From Alviniconcha marisindica (taxonomy: Eukaryota; Mollusca; Gastropoda; Provannidae), in assembly GCA_018857735.1 (NCBI GenBank), contig JABMCL010002757.1, positions 664,501 to 728,500 of the forward strand: DNA of 64,000 bases, read 5' to 3'. The notes under the pieces are model-generated. The model saw nothing but the letters and a program-made list of their open reading frames with translations, searched no databases and had not been told where the DNA came from. This document shows positions 56,650 to 64,000 of this stretch, one piece after another. A program made the translations under genes and the position numbers. Numbering within the stretch: position 1 is the stretch's first letter; each line of letters starts with the position of its first letter.

Positions 56650-57165
56650 GACTTTCCCTTCCCACGTCTCTTTCCTCGTTTCTTTGTGCCTTTGACTCGC
56701 TCTGATATTACCGTAATCATGCGGATTGGGCGTAAAACACCAAGGTACTTAGTTTACAAATGCATTCGAGGGGTCTTGAATGACGTCCGTCTCGAGGCCG
56801 GCGCGTCACGACTGATCTTTATTGCGCTGTTCGGAACTGTCGAAGAATAACAACATTTAAGATAAAACAAAGCCCTTTCTGCTACATTTTGACAAATTTT
56901 GAAAGATTGACGAACGCGGAGCGACATATGTATAATATAGAAAAAGATACTGGGGAGAATTCGCGAAATTCGAATTTGAAAATATATTACTTTTTAAGTA
57001 GAGAGTGTATGACCAAACTAACGAGCCATACCGGATGCGCTGTTTGTTTACACAATGACAGCTGACCTTCACGCAGAGGAGGTTCCATGTCAATCCGGCT
57101 TCATTGGAGGACTTTTTGGACTAAGTTTGTAATGTAATCGCAACTCTGGCTAAAAAACAACAACA
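56650..57165. other. No recognised feature
   Basis: Unique-looking DNA between the LINE and the unassigned open frames. It has no transposon domain and no splice-consistent exon. Confidence 0.4.
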
Positions 57166-57169
57166 ACAT

Positions 57170-58078
57170 TTGAGTCAGCATAAGCAGTATACAGACAAGA
57201 AACACCGAGCAAAACTCGGCGCCAATAAGTTGGTCACTCCATCAGCAGAGGTTCTCGCGGCATCATTCAAAAGTTCGTCTGCTCGTGAGATCGGTTTTGC
57301 TGAAATGCGCGTTCGTCTGCAGAAACACTATAAAGCGCAAGCTGTTGTTTGTTTGAACATCAGCGTTTCAGCTGCTTTCTGTGCGGCTCAAAAAGTGACA
57401 ACATCTTTCAAGATTCCGGCTACGGTTTCATTCAAGCAGGCTAGATCTAAACAGAAAAGCGATCGGGCGGCGCGGCTTGGTTTTCGCCAGTGTTTTGCGA
57501 CTTTGGCACCTTTGCAACACTGGTCGATACATCAGAATAGTTACCGTACTCTTATTGATGCCGCTAATCGGCGTAACTGACCAGTGCAACATATCCTTAA
57601 TTTCATTATCTGTGTTTTTATGGCCGGGCTCATTGTCGCCAGTCCTTCATAGTCAAGGGAGACAACTTTGGTGATCCAAACTGTTTCCGCGACGAAAGAA
57701 GAGTGGTGGAGGAGAGTACATTATTTAACAACGGCGGTTCAGCCTCAACCTGTTAAAATCCTGTTGTTCAGTGCGAGATCGATTGGCAATACCCATACGA
57801 CGGGAGAGCATAGTGCTTGTGTGAAAATCAGGAGTGAATTCAGGGGTACCTATGTCATCTGTGGGCAAAGGTCAACTGACCTCCCTTGTGCAAAAAGAAC
57901 ACCGAGGTTACTGACTAGACAGAAAGGCAGATTTGAACAAACACTGGCCAGTAAAGCCGATGGTTTGCATGAATGTGAGCCCAAAAATACTTCTTATTTA
58001 TTAATACGTATTGCGCTGATGCCAAAGCAGGAAGACAAAACCGTTCGTTTTTTCTTAACGCTTACCAATGTATGGTAA
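57170..58078 (+). other. Two adjacent unassigned open frames
   Basis: Frames at 57170-57580 (136 codons) and 57668-58078 (136 codons) are open but begin at TTG rather than ATG, and the residues suggest no family. The region has higher GC than its neighbours. It could be exons of an unknown gene, the 5' part of the ERGIC2 locus, or an eroded repeat. I do not assign a function. Confidence 0.2.
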
Positions 58079-58124
58079 CCCATTTCGGCTATAACGACTA
58101 ACGTATCTATGTAAATAAAGTCAC

Positions 58125-58160
58125 CAGCTCTTCTTTTTTTTTGGGGGGGGGGGGGGGTTA
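58125..58160. repeat. Poly-T/poly-G junction
   Basis: T9 followed by a G15 tract at about 58133-58157. The 58.16-58.5 kb DNA beyond it is unassigned. Confidence 0.9.
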
Positions 58161-58534
58161 AGGCCGTCAGCGATCATACGATCACCTCAGGACAAATCGC
58201 ACATTTAACATTATTCGATACCAGGTCAAAACACAGTCACAAGTAAGAAGCTAGTTCACAACTGATTCAACCCGCAAAACCATCAATGACAAACACAACC
58301 AAATGTTCAATAAGCGTAATTGAACATTTCCATGACATTAATTTAAAACTGAGAGAATCTCAAACAGTAACAAACATAATCAATAAAGAGAATGAAAAAA
58401 ACTCAGATATTAACGTTTGTTGTGTGTTATATCTTGTGCATACGTACGCGCGTTTCTGTGGGTGAGAGTGAAAACGTATGTATGTGTTTTTCACTAAACA
58501 ATAGTTAAATCAATGAAGGTTCTTGTTCCTTTCC

Positions 58535-59630
58535 AGGGTGCTGAAGAGACTTGCAAAAACTGCAAAACTGACTTCAATGACGAGGGAAACAAAATCACAC
58601 TTGGAGAGACGGGTAGTACATGAACATTAACTATGCTAGAGTCCAGCGAGGGGAAGACTTACAAGCAAAAACGGGAGATCATGTTCATGCTCACCGTCGA
58701 CGTGTCTACACCCGCAAGAGTGTCACTGCGGTTAAATTAATGAAAATTATCATCGTTTTGCCATCATAGAAAAGACGATTGTGACCACGTGATTCTTCTG
58801 TTGACAGTTCGCAAAGATGTTTGTTTTGTGGCCACCAGGAGGAGACTGTGAAGAAGGATGCCTAGAAACGAAAGTATGGAAGACTGATGGTGATAAACAA
58901 AAAATTCAGAGGTCATTTCTGGAACACGTACTGCTCTAAGCGAAATGTCATATGATCTAGAAATATAAAGGCAAAACTAGAAAGTATGCAAGACTGTTTT
59001 GCACATAATGCTGTCACAATGTGTGCTACTCTAATTTCCATGCAGACTCCCCGCAGATTCCCAAATTGTTCACCATCAACTGAAGCAATGTATCGGATTA
59101 AGACCCGAAAATCAAAGATATTTGGTTGCGATTTAGCATGTAAACCAATACCTCGAGAGTACGGAAAATGAGCAGGTAACCATAGTTGATTTGTCGAAGC
59201 TGGTGGAAAGGAAACCGATGAATTCAGAGGAAGAGGGACCATGCACTTCAAAAAATGCATACAAAGTTCTGTACATGAAGAATTAATTAACGGACTATTT
59301 TCTGAAAGCATATAAAAACTGTCCAAACATCTTGATATGCAGTTGCCACATTATGTCCACTTTTGTCACTGACGGTGGTTCTCTCTTGCATCGTCTGGCG
59401 TGGCGAAAATCTTTAATCGACGACCAGCTGGTGCAGATGACGGTATGTAGACTTTGTTATAAGAAGGTATGGAAAGCAACAATCGTCTTTGACGGATACA
59501 CCTACGGCCCTTTTACCAAAGATGTAAAAAGATATCCGGAGAAAAATAACAACAAAAGGAATTTGTTTGATCTAAGCGTATTTTTGTTTGAAATATTATC
59601 CGATCAGAAGTCTTGTGTTTTTGTTTAGAT
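58535..59630 (+). pseudogene. Remnant of a multicopy gene of unknown function
   Basis: Scattered frames contain HRRRVYTRKS (about 58698), CLFCGHQEETVKKDA (58818-58862) and, at 59335-59530, VTDGGSLLHRLAWRK, then ATIVFDGYTYGPFTKD. I recall a very similar arrangement (a Cys-rich start, then VxGGSLLHRxPW and VFDGYxxGPSTKD) in a repetitive protein family in invertebrate genomes, probably carried by mobile DNA. Stops and shifts make this copy non-functional. No database check was possible. Confidence 0.4.
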
Positions 59631-59639
59631 CCACTGCAT

Positions 59640-60463
59640 GTATGCTCAATACCGCGGGTCCTAGTCGGTCATTCTGAGAGAGCCCTCGTGCCACAGAAAG
59701 GGCGATGGATGTCCTTGTGGAGTCCATCAGCCTGGTGCCGCCCAACAGCCAGACTGCTGTACGTAAGATCTGAAGCAAATTGGATTTATTTCCCCTCTAA
59801 ACGGAAACGGTGCAAAAATGTATTTAGTTTTGTATTTTATTTCATCTACGACTTTTTCCACTATTTGGACATGTGTTGCTTCTTGTCATTTTTACAATTT
59901 AATGCCTTTGATTTTACTTATGTTCGGTGTGTTTGCGTCTAAAATGAGGCTTGTTAATCACAGTTGACTTTGGTACTGCTTCCGTTAACGTGTAAAGCGC
60001 TAGAGTCAAAGCCGCGCACTTCTAGATCTATGTAAGATTTGTTTCTGCCACGCATATTTGATATTGTTTTAATTGAATAACGGTGACACACACCCAAAAG
60101 TTATGCTTCACTCATAAAACCAATTGAATTTATGAAACTGGTTATGAGAAAATAGTTCATACTGGACTGAAATTCATTCCGTCCGGCGTTTACAGAACTT
60201 TTCCAAGATTGTATCTGCGTGTTTGCGAAAAACTTGCTCCACCCCATCACGGATAAAAAAAATTACCAGTGTCTCTTTATAGGCACACATGCACACACAC
60301 GAGTGGAGGAAGAACTGACGGGGTTTATTTCGTTAAACCGACGGGGCTAATTTCGTTAAGTTGTATTTCAATATTTTTATTTTATAATTTATTTAAAGTT
60401 TAATTAAACGCTTTATCATATGGTTTTGGATTTTCTCCTTAATTCATGTTGAACTGATTCCAG
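59640..60463. other. ERGIC2 upstream region, no recognised gene
   Basis: AT-rich DNA that should contain the ERGIC2 promoter or 5' intron. I cannot identify a first exon or promoter motif with confidence. Confidence 0.4.
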
Positions 60464-60609
60464 CCAAGTCTGAGGGTGCTGATCACATGAAATCAGAATG
60501 CGGCGACTAAATGTCAGCAAGAAGGGAGCACTGAAAGTGGTTAAGGAGCTTGATGCATTTCCTAAAGTTCAAGAGGACTGCAAAGAAATGTCTGCATCAA
60601 GAGGAGGAT
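60464..60609 (+). CDS. ERGIC2: ERGIC2 exon with start codon
   Basis: The acceptor ACTGATTCCAG at 60463 implies an upstream untranslated exon. The 34-nt leader contains an ATG at 60487 whose frame (MKSECGD-stop) overlaps the ERGIC2 ATG at 60498. The donor GGAT|GTAAGT is strong. Confidence 0.88.
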
Positions 60610-61390
60610 GTAAGTCACAGTTCTAATGAATATTAAAGAATGTTCTTGTAGTTGTATACAAACTGATAACTTTTCTATGTTTACTTCTTTGATGTTAATT
60701 TCTGTTATGGTAATTATATGAATTATGAAATTCATTTAGAATAATGGAGTACTCACTGACACCAGCAGGTACCTTTTAAAAATTAATGTAGCAACTAGCA
60801 AGTCTTTTAATAGCAATAGCAACACCTGACAGAAAAAAAAAAAAATTTTTTTTTTTTTAAAGTGGGATCTGTGTCACCAACCATTGCTAAAGTGAAAAAT
60901 ATGAGATCTGAGATCAGCGAGTAGAGTGTACAGTAAAATATTATTTTGCTGTTCTTTGACACAGTGTCACCAATCATTTGTGTAGATCAGTGAAATGCTG
61001 CTTTGTGTAAGAAAATTATATGTGCACATTAAAACATTAGCCCATATATGTTTTGCTAATGACAGCAGACCCTTCTGAATATTACACAATCAAGCTGATC
61101 ATGCAGAGACCCCCCCCCCCCCACAACACACACACACACCACACACACACACAAATGCTTGTGATTAGTGACTTATTACATTGTAACATTCTGATTTTGA
61201 TTATGGTTTTCATTTTTTCATGGGGCATAGTGCTATTTAACTTTTTAAGAGTAAGTAGTGAGAGGTACTATATTTTTATTAATTCATAGAGGCATCACTA
61301 CTGTGACAAAAGAAGATAAAGACACGCACACTCATGTACACATGCACACACACACCTACATAACATGCACATGCGCACACACACACACAT

Positions 61391-61433
<43 letters not shown>

Positions 61434-61597
61434 ACACACACACAACCATTGTACACATTATTTTTAAATGTTGACTGTGTGTTTGCAGTGTCCATCATGA
61501 CATTCTGCCTGATCATCATCTTGGTACTGTCCGAAATAGAGTACTACAGCAGTACGGAGTTACAGTTTGACTATGAAGTAGACACCAATTTCTCCAG
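60498..61597 (+). CDS. ERGIC2: ERGIC2, first two coding exons (partial gene)
   Basis: Coding exons are 60498-60609 and 61489-61597; the gene continues beyond the window. ERGIC2 (yeast Erv41) cycles between ER and Golgi with ERGIC3 as a cargo-receptor complex. Exon 1 gives MRRLNVSKKGALKVVKELDA then FPKVQEDCKEMSASRGG, closely matching human MRRLN...LVKELDAFPKV. Exon 2 gives a TM (SIMTFCLIIILVLSEIEYY) and FDYEVDTNFS, matching human YEYEVDKDFS. Splice sites are GGAT|GTAAGT, TTTGCAG|TGTCC and CTCCAG|GTACAC; the phases agree. Later exons (lumenal domain, second TM) are not in the window, so they lie to the right. Confidence 0.93.
60833..60858. repeat. A13/T13 perfect palindrome
   Basis: A run of 13 A followed immediately by 13 T in ERGIC2 intron 1, a perfect self-complementary homopolymer pair. 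Confidence 0.95.
61110..61444. repeat. Poly-C and CA arrays in ERGIC2 intron
   Basis: C12 at about 61111-61122, CA arrays at 61124-61153 and 61377-61443. The second array abuts the exon 2 acceptor region. Confidence 0.95.
61489..61597 (+). CDS. ERGIC2: ERGIC2 coding exon 2
   Basis: This 109-nt exon encodes the first transmembrane segment and the start of the lumenal domain. It is preceded by a (CA)n array that ends 45 nt before the acceptor. Confidence 0.92.
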
Positions 61598-62480
61598 GTA
61601 CACATGGCAATGTATGGATTTTACATCAACAGGGCTGGTTTAATGAACGTGGTTATAAACTGTGCTAATGGAAAGCCCTCCATCCCTCTGCGCAATTATA
61701 GTTGTATGCATGATCTGATGTTACAACAGCCCTGCCATATTGCCGCCATGATGCACTCAGTGTTGTCAGCTGCAACTGCAACAGTGTATGGCCATCTATG
61801 TCTAATTCTAATTGTGACTGGAAACCCCTCAGGATTTCCTTCACTTCTGCTGAATTGACACAAACTGACACCAAATGAATCGCAATCACAAGCTGAAAAG
61901 TACCTGTTGCATGAAAAAACACAAAGCAGTCATTGTTTGCATTGGTACTACTACTACTATATTAATAGTATTATAATAATAAAGGACTTTTTTAATGTCA
62001 TAATTTTCCCGAAGGAATAAAACCTTAAATTTTTTAATATACACTCAAAGCGCTTTACAATTTCCACACCAGTTCACTATAAAATAAAATAGCTGTAAAC
62101 AATCTCTCATGAAGTACTATGAAACAGGCACACGCAAGTATAGCTCTGGCCATCAAATGAGTGCAGGCAGACTTCCCTTTCTCAATGCAAGGTACTGCAA
62201 ATCGTCATTAAACTCATTGATTATCTCAAGGAGCTCACTGCATGGAAACCTGAAATAATCCTAGATCATCGTACACGTCCAATGGATTTATTCAGTTACG
62301 AAAAATATCTCTTCATATTCTTCAATTGTGCATGTGGTGGGCGGATGGTTTGAAAGACACTAGGCTAGCTGAAATCTCTCTCTAGATCTCTTCAACATTT
62401 TGTCTCCATGTTAGACTTGTCTTCTGTGGTACAAAACCAAACCAGAAAACAAAGCCAAGTTTTGACAACTTTTGTTTAAT
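61598..62480. other. ERGIC2 intron, mostly unassigned
   Basis: AT-rich intron. A short segment at about 62040-62060 (ACTCAAAGCGCTTTACAA) resembles the core of dispersed mollusc repeats. No exon is recognised. Confidence 0.45.
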
Positions 62481-62489
62481 GCATTAGCA

Positions 62490-63145
62490 GGGTAGGGGTG
62501 CAGAGGATGAAGGGGAGGGGGGGGGGGGCTATGGGTAGAATGAATGGGGGTCAGTTGGGGGTGGGGGGTGAGGAGGAGGGGGGTAGAAAGGATAGATGGG
62601 AGTAAAGAGGATGGATAGGGGTAGAAAGAATTGATTGGGGCAGAAGATGGGGATAGATTTGGTGGATGGGGGTAAAGAGGATGGAGGGGAGGGGGAGGAT
62701 GGCTAGGAGTTAGAAAGGATGGCTGGGGGTAAAGATGTGAATGGGGGGTGGGGGGGAGGGAATGGATGGAGGGTAGAATCGATGGATGGGGGGGTGAAGA
62801 GAATGGATTGGGTGAAGAGAATGGATTGGGTGAAGGGAATGGATTAGGGGTAGAGCGGATGGCTAGGGGTTAGAAAGGATGGCTGGGGATAAAGATGTGA
62901 TGGAGGGGGGAGGGGAAGGATGGTAGGGTGGTAGAAAAGATGGATGGGGGGTAAAGAGAATAGTTTGGGTCAGAGGATGTGGATAGATTTGATGGATGGG
63001 GGTAAATAGGATGGATGGGGGTTAAAAGGATGGCTTGGGGTAAAGAGGATGGGTATGGTAGATGGGGTGGATGGAGGTAGAGATGATGGGGGGGGGGTGT
63101 AAAGAGGATGGATGGAGGTAGAAAGGATGGCTGGGGGTATCAACA
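62490..63145. repeat. G-rich minisatellite, left block
   Basis: Irregular units built on GGATGGATGGGGGTAGAAA and GGTAAAGA. G-runs of four or more recur throughout, giving strong G-quadruplex potential on the ERGIC2 sense strand. Confidence 0.93.
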
Positions 63146-63537
63146 TCTTCTCTCAAGCAAGCCATAAAAACTCATCTCTTCAAATCTGCATATAATTAAT
63201 AACCCCCCCCCCCACACACACACACACACACCTATGTGTGTGTGTGTGTGCAATATCCCACTGTACATTTTTGTATTTGCAGTATATCTACTTGTATCGT
63301 ACATGTGTGCTCAAATCAGAGTTTGGTCATGTTTGGTTACTGACAACTTTGGTTTATTTACTGAAATTGCTGTATGTAAATTCTTGCGTGGTTGGCGGTC
63401 GTATGGCCTGGAACCTTTTTATTTTATCCATTGTATGTGTTTGTACATTTTTCTTGAGCTTTTTGTACGGCACACTGTGCCCTAGATCATGCTAGGGATC
63501 ATGCGCCATAGAAATGTCCATTATTATTGTTATTATA
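63146..63537 (+). mobile_element. LINE 3' end inserted in the minisatellite
   Basis: The frame CTC AAG CAA GCC ATA AAA encodes LKQAIKTHLFKSAYN-stop, the typical C-terminus of CR1/L2/RTE-type LINE ORF2 proteins. About 330 bp of 3' UTR follow, containing poly-C, CA and GT simple repeats. They end GCGCCATAGAAATGTCCATT and an (ATT/GTT) tail. The minisatellite resumes at 63538. Confidence 0.72.
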
Positions 63538-63910
63538 AAGAGGATGGGTACGGTAGATGGGATGGATGGAGGTAGAGATGATGGAGGGGGTGTAAAGAGG
63601 ATGGATGGGGGTAGAAAGGATGGATGGGGGTAGAAAGGATGGATGAGGGTAAAGAGGATGGATGGGGGTGGAGATGATGGAGGTGGGAGGGGACAGAGAG
63701 GATGGATTGGGGGAGAGGGATGGGGGTGGTACAGAGGATGGATTGAGGGAAGGTAATAGGATGGATGGAGGGGATTGGTGGGTGGAATGGATGATAGATG
63801 GGCTGGAGGAAGAAGAGGGGGTGGGGGGTTAGAGAGGAGAGATGGGGGGTATGGATGTGGAGGGGGGTGTAGAGAGGATGGATGGTGGGTGTAGAGGACT
63901 GACACAGAGG
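63538..63910. repeat. G-rich minisatellite, right block
   Basis: The same GGATGGATGGGGGTAGAAA-type units as the left block, continuing after the LINE fragment. The last 90 bases of the window are unassigned. Confidence 0.93.
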
Positions 63911-64000
63911 GGATAGAGTTTGCTTATGTAACAAACACCACTAGGGCAGTAGAACGCCATTAAATCCACAACTATTCTCACACTTTGTAGCCAGCATGTT

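Noticed and set aside
63492..63934. Proline-rich minus-strand protein
   Set aside because: It is the translation of the complement of a G-rich minisatellite, open because the repeat lacks stops.

Overview
The window is eukaryotic, most likely from a mollusc and probably a marine gastropod. The genes are split by GT-AG introns. The intergenic and intronic DNA is packed with (CA)n/(GT)n microsatellites, homopolymer C tracts, tRNA-derived SINEs and non-LTR retrotransposon debris of kinds I associate with gastropod genomes. The phylum-level call is inference from family resemblance; no species marker is visible.

Three conserved protein-coding genes can be reconstructed exon by exon with matching splice phases. 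(1) A DRAM1/DRAM2-like lysosomal membrane protein lies on the minus strand. Its seven coding exons run from 27576 to 14275 (303 aa), preceded by a probable untranslated exon ending at 28571. (2) TMEM117 lies on the minus strand. Its five coding exons run from 45333 to 31927 (522 aa for the conserved protein). The first coding exon stays open upstream to at least an ATG at 45936, which would give 723 aa. A probable untranslated first exon ends at 48516. (3) The 5' part of ERGIC2 lies on the plus strand (exons 60464-60609 and 61489-61597) and continues past the right edge. TMEM117 and ERGIC2 are divergently arranged; DRAM and TMEM117 are tandem.

Layout: 1-5.9 kb holds microsatellites, two SINEs and an internally deleted LINE. 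6-12.9 kb is AT-rich, with no recognised gene and a few short tandem duplications. 12.9-14.2 kb holds a SINE and duplications downstream of DRAM. 14.3-28.9 kb is DRAM, with a nested SINE-in-SINE insertion in intron 2. 29-31.5 kb is a repeat island with a 36-bp minisatellite. 31.9-48.6 kb is TMEM117, with a dead antisense L1-like element in intron 4 and a large minisatellite in intron 2. 46.6-47.8 kb holds a hypothetical exon and a THAP-like zinc-finger fragment. 49.5-52 kb holds microsatellites and two SINEs. 52.1-56.6 kb is a nearly complete but broken non-LTR element with endonuclease, RT and RNase H. 57-59.6 kb holds unassigned ORFs and a degenerate multicopy gene. 60.4 kb onward is ERGIC2, whose second intron contains a G-rich minisatellite split by a LINE 3' end.

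The three genes all act in the endomembrane system (lysosome/autophagy, a poorly characterised multi-pass membrane protein, ER-Golgi cycling), but nothing shows that they are co-regulated. The most unusual observations concern splicing. DRAM intron 6 is stop-free, a multiple of three long, and encodes a His-Thr repeat if retained. TMEM117 intron 2 begins with about thirty tandem copies of its own 5' splice-site region. CA-rich arrays sit next to splice sites in all three genes, always as CA in the transcript.
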